Part shown: in pieces, positions 40,310 through 48,704 of the stretch | Layout: the number at the start of each line of letters is the position of its first letter | How positions within the stretch are numbered: the stretch's first letter is position 1 | Assembly: GCA_020638175.1 (NCBI GenBank) | Contig: JACKJA010000002.1 | Location: 682,001-746,000 of the forward strand | Length of the DNA: 64,000 nucleotides | Direction: 5' to 3' | From: Rhodospirillales bacterium | GTDB lineage: Bacteria > Pseudomonadota > Alphaproteobacteria > Micavibrionales > Micavibrionaceae | Program-made: the position numbers and the translations under genes | The notes under the pieces: model-generated | Told to the model about the DNA's origin: nothing | Database searches by the model: none | What the model saw: the letters and a program-made list of their open reading frames with translations, nothing else

Positions 40310-43152
40310 GCGGCCTTCGTCCGGGCTTCGACGGCATCGGCACAGCGGTTACAAATTCCGCCTTCTTCGACCTCCGGCAACACTTTCCAGCACCGCGCGC
40401 ATTTATGCCCGGATGCTTTTGTAGCTTTGACGGCTATGATGGAAAGGTCAGAGGATTCATAATGAATATCGGACGTAATGCATATTTCGGCCATATCAAC
40501 GGTTTTAAGAAGATCAATCATGTTATTTGAAAGTTTGAAATTTAAGCAGACTTCCAGTGATGATCCTATTTCTTTCGAAGCGCGCATGGGTTCTATGGTT
40601 TCAAAGGCTGTTTTTCGTAGATGGATGATTTTTGTCCACTTCTCCGCCAGCCCTTCATCCTTCCACCCCTCCGGCAGTTCCGGGAATGTCCGCAAATGCA
40701 CGCTCTCGGCATTCTCGAATACACCCGCCGGGCGGTGGGACCACGCTTCCTCAGCGGTGAAGCTCAGGATCGGGGCCAGCCATGCGGTCAGACAATCAAA
40801 GATTTCGGCCATGACCGTGCGTGTGGCCCGGCGCTCGAAACTGTCCGGCCGGTCGCAATATAAACGGTCTTTGCGGATATCGAAATAAAACGCCGACAGC
40901 TCGTTGTTACAGAAATTATGCAGCTTGTTCGCCAGCCGTCCGAATTCGAAATTGGCGATATGATCGCGGATTTCACTGTCGAGCGTCGCCAGATGGTGCA
41001 GCATCAACCGCTCAAGCTCCGGCATCTTGCCGAACTCATCCCGGCTGATTTTCTCGGCTTCGGTAAACCCGTCCAAAGCCCCCAGCAGGAACCGCAGCGT
41101 ATTGCGGATCCGGCGGTACAAATCGCCCGCGGCCTTGATGTTGTTTTCCCCGATGCGTAAATCTTCCGAGTAATCGGACGTCATACTCCACAGGCGCAGG
41201 ATATCCGCGCCGTATTGCTCCATCATTTTCAACGGGTCGACGACGTTCCCCATTGACTTGGACATTTTATAGCCTTTTTCATCAAGAATAAAACCGTGGG
41301 TCAGGACGGTTTTGTAAGGCGCACGTCCGCGCGTCCCGCAGCTCTCCAGCAACGAGGACTGGAACCAGCCGCGGTGCTGGTCGGAACCTTCGAGGTACAG
41401 ATCGGGGCGATCGACCCCTTCGAAATCCGGCCATGTCTTGGTGTCGCCGACGACAAAGGCATGGGTAGAGCCGGAGTCAAACCAGACATCAACGATGTCG
41501 AAAATCTGGTCGTAATCGGCGGCGCTGTAATCGTTGCCGAGGAAATCTTCCGGCGGACGTGCCCACCAGGCATCGGATCCCTCCTCTTCAAAAATCTTGG
41601 CAATCCGGTCGTTGACGGCTTCGTCTTTTAGAAGGTCACCGGTTTGCTTGCTCACAAACAGCGCAATCGGCACGCCCCATGCGCGCTGACGGGAAATACA
41701 CCAGTCCGGGCGGCCTTCGACCATCGCGGTGATGCGTTTTTCCCCGGCGGCGGGAACCCAGCGGGTTTCCTTGATCGCCGCCAGCGCCTTTTGCCGCAGA
41801 TCGTTGGTGTTCATCGAAATAAACCATTGAGGCGTGGTCCGGAAAATCACCGGCGCTTTCGACCGCCAGCTATGCGGATATTCGTGGCGCAGGCTTCCTT
41901 TGGCCAGCAGCGCCCCTTCGGCGGCCATCGCTTTGATGACGCGGCCGTTGGCATCGCCCATCTGGCCTTTCTCGTCATAAATAACCGCCCCGCCAAACAG
42001 CGGCACGGACTCGCGGATGACCCCGGCATCATCGACGTTATCGGTGACCTCGATGTTGTTCGCAACGCCGAGGAAAAAGTCGTCCTGCCCGTGACCCGGC
42101 GCGATATGCACAAATCCAGTCCCGGTTTCTTCGGTGACGAAATCGGCGGCCAGCGCCGGAACGTCGAAATCATAGCCATGCGCCCGCAGCGGGTGGTGAC
42201 AGATCGTACCTTCAAGGGCGGCCCCACGGAAACTGTCCAGCAAGTCCCAGTCTGCAATCTTCGCCTGTTCTTTGGTGCTTTCGGCCAGCGATGTCGCCAA
42301 AACCAGCTTGTCGCCCGGCTTTGCGGTTGCGCCTTCGTTGACGGCCTTCACTTCATAGACCGCGTATTCCATCTGCGGCCCGTAAGCAACGGCCCGGTTG
42401 GACGGCATCGTCCACGGCGTCGTCGTCCAGATAACGATATCCGCGCCCTCAATGGCTTTGCAGTTGGTTTGCACAACCGGGAAACGGATCCAGATCGTGA
42501 TGGATTTATGTTCCTTGTATTCCACTTCCGCTTCGGCCAGCGCGGTTTTTTCAACCGGCGACCACATCACGGGTTTGACGCCTTTATACAGCCCGCCATT
42601 CATCAGGAACTTGTGAATCTCGCGCGTGATCTGCGCTTCCGCCGGATAGGTCATGGTGAGATACGGCTTGTCCCAGTCGCCGGACACGCCGAGACGCTGG
42701 AATTCTTCGCTCTGGATGCCGACCCATTCACGCGCAAAATCACGGCATTCCTGCCGAAAGGCGACCGTGTCGACTTCATCCTTGTCCAGACCCTTGGCGC
42801 GGTATTGTTCCTCGATCTTCCATTCAATCGGCAGGCCGTGGCAATCCCAGCCCGGCACGTAGGGTGCGTTGTAACCCATCATTTGGTAAGACTTTACCAC
42901 CACGTCTTTCAGGATTTTATTCAGTGCATGCCCCATATGAATGTGGCCGTTGGCATAGGGCGGGCCGTCATGCAAAACCCATTTCGGCAGGCTTTGCGAT
43001 TGATCGCGCAGTTTTTGATACAGGCCCATTTCCTGCCATTGTTTCACCATTTCAGGTTCTTTTTGCGGCAGGCCCCCGCGCATCGGGAATTCGGTTTTGG
43101 GCAGGAAAACGGTTTCTTTGTATTTGTCTTTATTATTCTGATTATCGCTCAT
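40306..43152 (-). CDS. ileS: isoleucyl-tRNA synthetase
   Basis: IleRS charges tRNA-Ile and edits valine. The 948 residues begin with LPKTEFPMRGGLPQKEP, have the HIGH-type site GHIHMGHALNKILKD, the editing-domain TTPWTMPSNRAVA, KMSKS in KGYKMSKSMGNVVDP, and a C-terminal zinc ribbon CARCWKVLP...CNRCADA. The start ATG 43152 gives the usual N-terminus; an upstream in-frame extension of 39 residues is not family-like. It overlaps lspA by four bases. Confidence 0.97.
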   Translation of the reverse strand: MSDNQNNKDKYKETVFLPKTEFPMRGGLPQKEPEMVKQWQEMGLYQKLRDQSQSLPKWVLHDGPPYANGHIHMGHALNKILKDVVVKSYQMMGYNAPYVPGWDCHGLPIEWKIEEQYRAKGLDKDEVDTVAFRQECRDFAREWVGIQSEEFQRLGVSGDWDKPYLTMTYPAEAQITREIHKFLMNGGLYKGVKPVMWSPVEKTALAEAEVEYKEHKSITIWIRFPVVQTNCKAIEGADIVIWTTTPWTMPSNRAVAYGPQMEYAVYEVKAVNEGATAKPGDKLVLATSLAESTKEQAKIADWDLLDSFRGAALEGTICHHPLRAHGYDFDVPALAADFVTEETGTGFVHIAPGHGQDDFFLGVANNIEVTDNVDDAGVIRESVPLFGGAVIYDEKGQMGDANGRVIKAMAAEGALLAKGSLRHEYPHSWRSKAPVIFRTTPQWFISMNTNDLRQKALAAIKETRWVPAAGEKRITAMVEGRPDWCISRQRAWGVPIALFVSKQTGDLLKDEAVNDRIAKIFEEEGSDAWWARPPEDFLGNDYSAADYDQIFDIVDVWFDSGSTHAFVVGDTKTWPDFEGVDRPDLYLEGSDQHRGWFQSSLLESCGTRGRAPYKTVLTHGFILDEKGYKMSKSMGNVVDPLKMMEQYGADILRLWSMTSDYSEDLRIGENNIKAAGDLYRRIRNTLRFLLGALDGFTEAEKISRDEFGKMPELERLMLHHLATLDSEIRDHIANFEFGRLANKLHNFCNNELSAFYFDIRKDRLYCDRPDSFERRATRTVMAEIFDCLTAWLAPILSFTAEEAWSHRPAGVFENAESVHLRTFPELPEGWKDEGLAEKWTKIIHLRKTAFETIEPMRASKEIGSSLEVCLNFKLSNNMIDLLKTVDMAEICITSDIHYESSDLSIIAVKATKASGHKCARCWKVLPEVEEGGICNRCADAVEARTKAA

Positions 43153-43323
43153 CTCTATTAATCCGGTGATAGTCTTAAATTCTGTTTGGGAAAGGGGCTG
43201 TGCCCGGCTGCAGGAAAACCCGGCTCTTATTCTAAAGAACCGGGATGATAATTCGAATGATAATCTCACCTATGGGCGCCGTTTTATGCATAGCGGCACT
43301 ATAGAGTGATTAGGGGCGGAAAA

Positions 43324-44256
43324 TCAAGACGGCAATGTAAATCCGGCCAGCATCAAAACCAGTGGAATATAAAACAGGCCGAGCAGGGTGCCGAGCAAGA
43401 CCGTGGTGGCGGCTTTTTCGGGCTGTAAGTTAAGCTGTGCGGCGAATGCGGCGACGTTGGCTGCCGGTGGCAAAACAGAGAGAACAAACAACAGGTCGTG
43501 AACCTCTGGCGCGAACAGGTGCGTAACGCTATTGTCCAGTGTGATAAGCCCCAGGGCAATCAGCGGCCAGAGCAGGAATTTGGCGGCAAAGGCCAGCCCC
43601 ATGAACCGGGCGCTGAACACCAGCCGTTCGGCCTTGGACAGGGCCACGCCGATAATCATCATCCCGCACACGACGTAAGCGCCCTTGAAATGGGTCCAGT
43701 AAGTATCGAAAATCTCCGGAAGCTCGATGGATAGGGCATTGACCGCCAGCCCCAGTAAAACGGCATAGAGCACCGGGAATTTGGCAACACGCTTTAAACT
43801 GTCGCGGACGCTGAAATGCCCGCGCGCCGCAATATAATAAAGGATCGTGGCTTCAAAGAAAATCATGCCCACCAGCATGAAGGAATAGACCCCGACCCAG
43901 ACATCGTTGAACAGCAAAATGACCACCGGCAGTCCGAAATAGCCGCTATTGGCGGTGGCGGTTGTAATAGCCAGAAGGTTGGCGCGGTTATCGCCAAAGG
44001 CCTTCTTGCCGATCGCCAGAAACGAAAACCCGATCAGGCATTGCAAAGCGAAAATCAGAAAAGGCAAAAGGATATAGGCGGGCTGGAATTCCATTTTCGC
44101 CACAAAGCCAAACGCAACGACAGGAACAAAGACGAAGAGCGCCAGATTGGCAAGGGTCTGACGGTCGATGGCAAAAAACCGGCCGGCGGCGTACCCGATC
44201 CCGATCAGGATATAAAGCGGGAAGATATTGAGAAGCAAGGCGAGAAAGACGCTCAT
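43324..44256 (-). CDS. AEC-family (auxin efflux carrier-like) membrane transporter
   Basis: 310 residues with about ten hydrophobic segments in two fives, the AEC/BART pattern. It starts FLALLLNIFPLYILIGIGYA and has the helix-breaking TATANSGYFGLPVV and PPAANVAAFAAQ, characteristic of the family. Bacterial members export carboxylates such as malonate, but this substrate is not known. Its ATG overlaps the ribF end by four bases, so it lies between ribF and ileS in what is otherwise a conserved order. Confidence 0.88.
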   Translation of the reverse strand: MSVFLALLLNIFPLYILIGIGYAAGRFFAIDRQTLANLALFVFVPVVAFGFVAKMEFQPAYILLPFLIFALQCLIGFSFLAIGKKAFGDNRANLLAITTATANSGYFGLPVVILLFNDVWVGVYSFMLVGMIFFEATILYYIAARGHFSVRDSLKRVAKFPVLYAVLLGLAVNALSIELPEIFDTYWTHFKGAYVVCGMMIIGVALSKAERLVFSARFMGLAFAAKFLLWPLIALGLITLDNSVTHLFAPEVHDLLFVLSVLPPAANVAAFAAQLNLQPEKAATTVLLGTLLGLFYIPLVLMLAGFTLPS

Positions 44257-45182
44257 CCGGGCCTATCTTTCAATAAAGTACGTGCCTCATCACAATCCGC
44301 ATCAATCTGCGCGATCAAGGCATCGAGGCTGTCGAATTTGGCTTCCCCGCGCAGGCGCTTGACCGGGAAAACCCGCAGGATTTTGCCATACAGGTCACCG
44401 TCAAAGTCCAGAATATGCGCCTCGATCTGCCCTGTCGGAATTTTAAACATGGGCCGGATGCCGATATTGGTCGCAGCCTTGTGCCAGACGGTTTCGCCTT
44501 CGACTTGCACCCATGTCGCATAAACGCCGTAAGCCGGGTGCAGTGTATCTTTCAGGGGAACATTGGCGGTGGGATAACCAAGTTCGCGTCCGCGTTTGTC
44601 GCCGTGAACGACGGTGCCGCGCATTTCCCATTCCCAGCCAAGCAGGGCGTTGGCCTCTTCAATGTCACCGCGCCGCAGCGCTGCCCGGATACGGCTGGAC
44701 GATAAAATCTGGTCATGGTCGCAGACGACTTTACCGATGGTTGTTACCGATAAACCGGCTGCGCGCAGCGTATCGGCATTGCCCTTGCGCAGTTGACCGA
44801 AACAAAAATCCTCGCCGATCACGATATGAACGGGCCGAAGGCCGTTTATCAAAACATTCTCAATGAATTTTTGCGCGCTCTGACTGGCAAAGTCCCAGTC
44901 AAACGGCAGGGAATAAAGCATGTCGACGCCACAGGCCGCCAGCCGTTCGGCTTTCAGGGACGGCGGTGTAATGCGGAACGGCGGGTCGTCGGGACGGAAC
45001 AGGGCGCGCGGGTGGGGCTCGAATGTCAGGACCCCAAATGGTTTCCCCAGTTCGTCGGCCTTGCCCTTAACTGTCTGTAACAAAGCCTGATGCCCCCGGT
45101 GAAGGCCGTCAAAATTACCAATGGCAATCACCGCGCCGTGCGCGCGATCAGGTAAATCATCGAGGCTTGTAAAAATATCCAT
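44253..45182 (-). CDS. ribF: bifunctional riboflavin kinase / FAD synthetase
   Basis: RibF makes FMN from riboflavin and FAD from FMN. The 309 residues have the N-terminal nucleotidyltransferase with AIGNFDGLHRGHQALLQ and VIGEDFCFGQLRKG, then SSSRIRAALRRGDIEEAN. The C-terminal kinase domain begins near GTVVHGDKRGRELGYPTANV, with the PTAN motif. ATG 45182 is used; a TTG twelve codons earlier is in frame but less likely. It overlaps the AEC gene by four bases. Confidence 0.95.
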   Translation of the reverse strand: MDIFTSLDDLPDRAHGAVIAIGNFDGLHRGHQALLQTVKGKADELGKPFGVLTFEPHPRALFRPDDPPFRITPPSLKAERLAACGVDMLYSLPFDWDFASQSAQKFIENVLINGLRPVHIVIGEDFCFGQLRKGNADTLRAAGLSVTTIGKVVCDHDQILSSSRIRAALRRGDIEEANALLGWEWEMRGTVVHGDKRGRELGYPTANVPLKDTLHPAYGVYATWVQVEGETVWHKAATNIGIRPMFKIPTGQIEAHILDFDGDLYGKILRVFPVKRLRGEAKFDSLDALIAQIDADCDEARTLLKDRPG

Positions 45183-45239
45183 GCCGCTGGTTGTAAAATT
45201 TTTTTTCTGCCGGGGCAAGGGGACAGAGGTTTCAAAAAA

Positions 45240-46133
45240 TTAGGACTTTGGTTCTGAACTCACTTTTTTTTCTTTCTGCACATGAACGAAAGCAAGAAAA
45301 TCAAGCGTAATGTCTGCACCGATCTGGTTAGCCTTTATCGTGGGAATGAACAGACGAACGGTAAAAGTATTGTGACCAATATCCGTGGTTTTCAGGAAAA
45401 ATTGTGGTTCCGGATCTGGAAAGTCAACGCCCGCTTTCCTTTCTACGCGTTTATTAAGTTTAATGGCGGCATCATGATAATCGGCAAAGTGTTTTTCTGT
45501 AATGGCTTTCAGCTCATTCATAAGAATTTGTGGGGAAAGGTCAGCATATTGCACCGTAACAGGTACATCGTGGTAGATATGGCTCTTTGTAAAGTTGCCG
45601 TTTTGAACGTGTTCAGTCAGGAATTTGCTGTTGGGGATCTGTATGGTCTTGCCGGTGTATTGATAGTTTTTTCCTGTAACGTCAATTTCCTCGAGTAGGG
45701 TCGTCATGGCGCTGATACGCATGACTTCTCCGGTGACCCCGCTAATGGTGATCCAGTCACCAATATCGAAAGTTTTGTTGGATGCCCGCAGGAAGCCGCC
45801 CGTCAGGCACATCAAAAGCTCTTTTGTGGTCAGAACAATGGCAACGGCAACCGCTGTCAGAGAGAGTGCGAATGTGTGAAGCTGCGGTGCCCAGATCAAA
45901 ATAAGCCCTAGGGCGATAGCGATGGTTGTACCGTTATTGACGCGGTTAATCCAACGCCTTTGTTCCTTGTCCAGAATTTCGGTCTTGCCTTTGAGGAAAT
46001 GTACGAGCAAGGACCGCAAAATCAAAAAAGCAACAATGATGACAATAGTCGTAACGCCCCCTTGAACGAGGAGTTGCTGGTTAACGGCTTCAAACACGGC
46101 TTTATCGACGGCTTTTGTAATATTCTGCTCCAT
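45240..46133 (-). CDS. MscS-family mechanosensitive ion channel
   Basis: 297 residues. Two or three membrane segments at about 24-45, 68-86 and 88-112 end in the pore-lining helix region (TAVAVAIVLTTKELLMCLTGGF). The beta domain follows with KTFDIGDWITISGVTGEVMR, the strongest family match, and a mixed C-terminal domain. Such channels open under membrane tension to relieve osmotic stress. The N-terminus is acidic and soluble for 25 residues. It stands alone, 58 bases upstream of ribF. Confidence 0.9.
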   Translation of the reverse strand: MEQNITKAVDKAVFEAVNQQLLVQGGVTTIVIIVAFLILRSLLVHFLKGKTEILDKEQRRWINRVNNGTTIAIALGLILIWAPQLHTFALSLTAVAVAIVLTTKELLMCLTGGFLRASNKTFDIGDWITISGVTGEVMRISAMTTLLEEIDVTGKNYQYTGKTIQIPNSKFLTEHVQNGNFTKSHIYHDVPVTVQYADLSPQILMNELKAITEKHFADYHDAAIKLNKRVERKAGVDFPDPEPQFFLKTTDIGHNTFTVRLFIPTIKANQIGADITLDFLAFVHVQKEKKVSSEPKS

Positions 46134-46276
46134 GGTAACCCTTACAGTTTGTTTATGGCCGAGAGTAATCTGGTGCGTGATTAAAAATCGGCCAGCTTCC
46201 TTACAATACTATGCAGACAAAAAAACGGGAGTATTTTTTACCAGTCGGAAAAGTTTAAAATGTTCTGGAGGAAAAT

Positions 46277-46323
46277 TTGGTAGCGGTGGGGTGATTTGAA
46301 CACCCGACACATGGATTATGATT
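46277..46323. repeat. attachment-site direct repeat, left (truncated tRNA-Met 3' end)
   Basis: This 47-base segment matches 49072-49118 perfectly. It covers the encoded CCA end, the acceptor 3' strand, the T arm, the variable loop, the anticodon 3' strand and the loop, then diverges at the next base. The tRNA 5' half is missing, so it cannot make a tRNA. Confidence 0.9.
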
Positions 46324-46547
46324 TGGGCTAAGGTTCTTTGCAAGCTGTTTGATCCTATTTGGCTCTATTATCTGTATCATAAGGTGAATGTGGGTCTCAA
46401 GTTCTGGACTTATGATAATCCGTCCAAACCTCTTGGAATTAATTCACCGCCACTGATACCCCAAATGTTACCCGAAAGTTAACGAAGCTTGTATATTTAA
46501 GTGCCCGATAATCTATAATTATACTCATTCAATATAGCAGAAACAAA
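46324..46547. other. island left-end non-coding stretch
   Basis: About 220 bases between the left attachment repeat and the stop of the second immunity-like gene. It holds a perfect nine-base inverted repeat TATCATAAG/CTTATGATA (46375-46383 and 46409-46417, 25 bases apart), which could bind an integrase or excisionase. A 54-codon frame on + (46318-46482) starts inside the tRNA repeat and has no ribosome binding site. I see no gene here. Confidence 0.45.
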
Positions 46548-46969
46548 CTACCCTCTGGCGTGAGCCCATGCAAACGCATCAAACATAAAATTGAAATATT
46601 CTGTTCTAAAAATAATCAATATAATGTGGAGAAGGGCGCAGATTAAAAGTGTTTTATTGTGTTTATAGGCAGCCCATAAAGCTCTGCCCACTAACAGCAA
46701 AAAGAAGAATGGGATCGTAAAGAAAAATAAATATACATGGTCAGAGTAACAGCCAAGAGGAAATGGGCAAATATTGCCAGGGAAAGGAATGGATGGGCCA
46801 ACCAAATCTGAACGAAAAAAAAGCTATAAAACATTAAGCAGAGCCAATAGCTATAAACCATCCAGAACTTAATAGGAGATAAAAATGTAAGAACATAAGA
46901 AAACATCCTGTCTTCCAGATTATCTTGAGGTGTCTTCCCATTTGAATTGTGGGTTTGTAATTCTTCCAT
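46548..46969 (-). pseudogene. second immunity-like membrane protein, frameshifted at an A8 run
   Basis: ATG 46969 opens MEELQTHNSNGKTPQDNLED then FLSPIKFWMVYSYWLCL, which parallels the intact protein at 47039. After a run of eight A (46815-46822; T8 on the coding strand) the frame runs on without homology to the intact protein, while the adjacent frame gives IPFFFLLLV, then KTLLICALLHIILIIF, matching the second half of the intact protein. One extra base in the run would restore about 140 residues. It is either a real frameshift, a phase-variable tract or a sequencing error. Likely role if restored: immunity to a lost toxin variant. Confidence 0.65.
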
Positions 46970-47027
46970 TTTTTATTTCCAGCGTGCCAGTGACTTTTTG
47001 TTTTTTGCTGCCGCGTACTTCAAAAGG
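46931..47027. repeat. duplicated toxin 3' end, copy 1 (orphan)
   Basis: 97 bases, 94 of them identical to 47405-47501; the three differences are transitions. In the toxin frame on - it encodes PFEVRGSKKQKVTGTLEIKN and then the rest of the toxin tail, ending EDTSR and a stop, with a stop codon just before it. It is thus a displaced toxin tail placed in front of the second immunity-like gene. Confidence 0.85.
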
Positions 47028-47038
47028 TTAAGTGTACA

Positions 47039-47443
47039 CTACAACACATATACCAAGTACAAACTCAAATATTCAAAAAATTTGGGCGCTAAAAATAATA
47101 TTAAAATAACATGCAAGAATATTTGTATCTTAATAGCCGAATTTTTTTCTCCAAGATTATAAAAAAAAGACAGCATAGTAATTATAAAAAAAACAGGAAT
47201 TATTATAAAAAACTCTATTGGAATCTCATCGTATAATTCGGGTCTTAAATTAAAAATCCAATCTGGAAGCCCCAAAACCGTGTTAAATACTCCGTGATCA
47301 CGAACAACTATGAATAATATAAGAGAAATCCAAAAACCATACACAAACCAGAATTTCAAAGGCGAAAAAAAAGTTAAAATGAAATAAATATATTTATTCC
47401 TTTTTGTCTTCCCATTTGAATTGTGGGTTTGTAATTCTTCCAT
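47039..47443 (-). CDS. immunity-like small membrane protein
   Basis: 134 residues. A hydrophilic 17-residue start (MEELQTHNSNGKTKRNK) is followed by hydrophobic segments at about 18-47, 77-97 and 105-131, so it should be an inner-membrane protein with three or four helices. Its first 50 bases lie inside the toxin gene in another frame, which couples their translation. By position, size and topology it is the probable immunity protein of that toxin; membrane immunity proteins are known for colicin M-type bacteriocins. It is AT-rich like the whole island. Function is inferred, not shown by a family match. Confidence 0.7.
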   Translation of the reverse strand: MEELQTHNSNGKTKRNKYIYFILTFFSPLKFWFVYGFWISLILFIVVRDHGVFNTVLGLPDWIFNLRPELYDEIPIEFFIIIPVFFIITMLSFFYNLGEKNSAIKIQIFLHVILILFLAPKFFEYLSLYLVYVL

Positions 47444-48704
47444 TTTTTATTTCCAGCGTGCCAGTGACTTTTTGTTTTTTGCTGCCGTGCACCTCAAAAG
47501 GCCTCGCCAACCCCTCTTTTGCCAGTAAACGATAGCCCTCGAAAACATTTCTATCAAATAGAGTGTCATCATTAAAGTCATATGTGTCATTAATACGGTG
47601 GTCTACATCTCCTGTAATCTCAATTTTATTGCCTGTACGCTTAGCTTTTAAATTTCCTAAAGAGCGTATCTTGACCGCCCCAAGGGCAAACCCTTGCTCT
47701 GGATCGTTTAGGGTAGAGTTCCATCTTCCAATATCACGATCCCATGAATCTCCGGCATTCTTAATTTTTGGATTATCAAGCATAATAGTTTCACCATCCT
47801 TCAGATTTAAAATTTGATCTTTAAAAGTACTTGTAACTCCCTTATTTCCAGATGCTACATTTCCATGCCATTCATAGGTTCTATCTACAACGCCTTTTAC
47901 CATACTGTCTTCAAAGCGTTTCTGGTTGGTTTGAATTGCTTTTTTATAAAGACGGGCACTGTCTATATCTTTCTCGGAAAGTGTTACAGGTTCTCCGCTT
48001 TTTCCTAAATAATGCTCTAAAAGTTTGGGCGTTAATTGATATTGTTTCTTATACGCTTCAAGTTTTTTTTGTGCGTCATCTAATGCTTTTTGAGCTTTGG
48101 GGTTTAGAGACGGATTCTGGGGTTTTAAAGGGTTTATTGCGCTCTTTTTACTTTCTGTTTTTACCATCCTGCCTGTCGCATCATATTCGGCAGGTTTATT
48201 TGGAAAGGTTTCTTGACGTTTCTCTGGTTCTTTATCTTCATCCTTCAAAGAAAGTATGTATTTGTCATCTAATCCTTTTTCATTTTTCTCCATAGGCGTG
48301 GTCGAAAAGATAAACGGGTTTCGCGGTTGTTTTGGCTTTCGGGGTTCCGGCGCAAAAGTTCCCGACACATTTCCACCAAAACCGACAGAGCCCCTACCAT
48401 TATCAGTGCGGCCAAATACATCATCGGCTTTGCGCCCTGTCAGAGATTCAAACAATCCCCTCTCGGTCTCTCCACCCGGATTCATGATGCCGTCTATTTT
48501 TAGATTTTTATCACGCTGAAAGGCTTTGATTCCCTCGTCCATATTCCGAGTGATAAACGGACTGTCTATTTCCAGCGTGTTATCGTCCATGTATCCAGCA
48601 TTCTGTAAATTCCTCTTTGCCGTCCGCACATCCTGCGGATCGTTATCCATGTTATTGCCGACAGAGTCCTTTAACAGCCCTGAAAAGAAATCCAGAACAC
48701 CCAT
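47394..48704 (-). CDS. putative modular toxin: peptidoglycan-binding-like N-terminus, colicin M-like C-terminus
   Basis: 436 residues. Residues about 20-85 (VRTAKRNLQNAGYMDD, MDEGIKAFQRDKNLKIDG, NPGGETERGLFESL) resemble a peptidoglycan-binding domain. A Pro/Lys-rich linker follows (about 100-225), with a probable helix ALDDAQKKLEAYKKQ. The last 120 residues end the toxin domain with GDVDHRINDTYDFNDDTLFD, which contains the D-x-Y-D-F-N of the colicin M active site in a similar strand context; the His-Arg that follows in colicin M is not conserved (D-R is nearby). Colicin M cleaves lipid II. No signal peptide is seen. ATG 48704 has AAGGAG upstream. Confidence 0.65.
   Translation of the reverse strand: MGVLDFFSGLLKDSVGNNMDNDPQDVRTAKRNLQNAGYMDDNTLEIDSPFITRNMDEGIKAFQRDKNLKIDGIMNPGGETERGLFESLTGRKADDVFGRTDNGRGSVGFGGNVSGTFAPEPRKPKQPRNPFIFSTTPMEKNEKGLDDKYILSLKDEDKEPEKRQETFPNKPAEYDATGRMVKTESKKSAINPLKPQNPSLNPKAQKALDDAQKKLEAYKKQYQLTPKLLEHYLGKSGEPVTLSEKDIDSARLYKKAIQTNQKRFEDSMVKGVVDRTYEWHGNVASGNKGVTSTFKDQILNLKDGETIMLDNPKIKNAGDSWDRDIGRWNSTLNDPEQGFALGAVKIRSLGNLKAKRTGNKIEITGDVDHRINDTYDFNDDTLFDRNVFEGYRLLAKEGLARPFEVHGSKKQKVTGTLEIKNGRITNPQFKWEDKKE
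47405..47501. repeat. duplicated toxin 3' end, copy 2 (in the toxin gene)
   Basis: The 3' end of the intact toxin gene, matching 46931-47027 at 94 of 97 bases. It encodes the toxin C-terminus ITNPQFKWEDKKE and, in another frame, the first residues MEELQTHNSNGKT of the immunity-like protein. The two copies lie 474 bases apart in the same direction and could recombine. Confidence 0.85.

Noticed and set aside
41644..43161. 505-codon frame antisense to ileS
   Set aside because: The ileS frame has the HMGH and KMSKS motifs; the opposite frame has none and is a codon-bias artefact.
43153..43323. T-box or riboswitch before ileS
   Set aside because: No specifier loop, T-box sequence or terminator was found, and T-boxes are not typical of this class.
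46277..46323. second tRNA-Met gene
   Set aside because: Only the 3' part is present and the 5' acceptor and D arm are missing, so it is an attachment-site remnant.
46318..46482. 54-codon + strand frame at the left end of the island
   Set aside because: It starts inside the tRNA repeat, has no ribosome binding site, and resembles nothing known.
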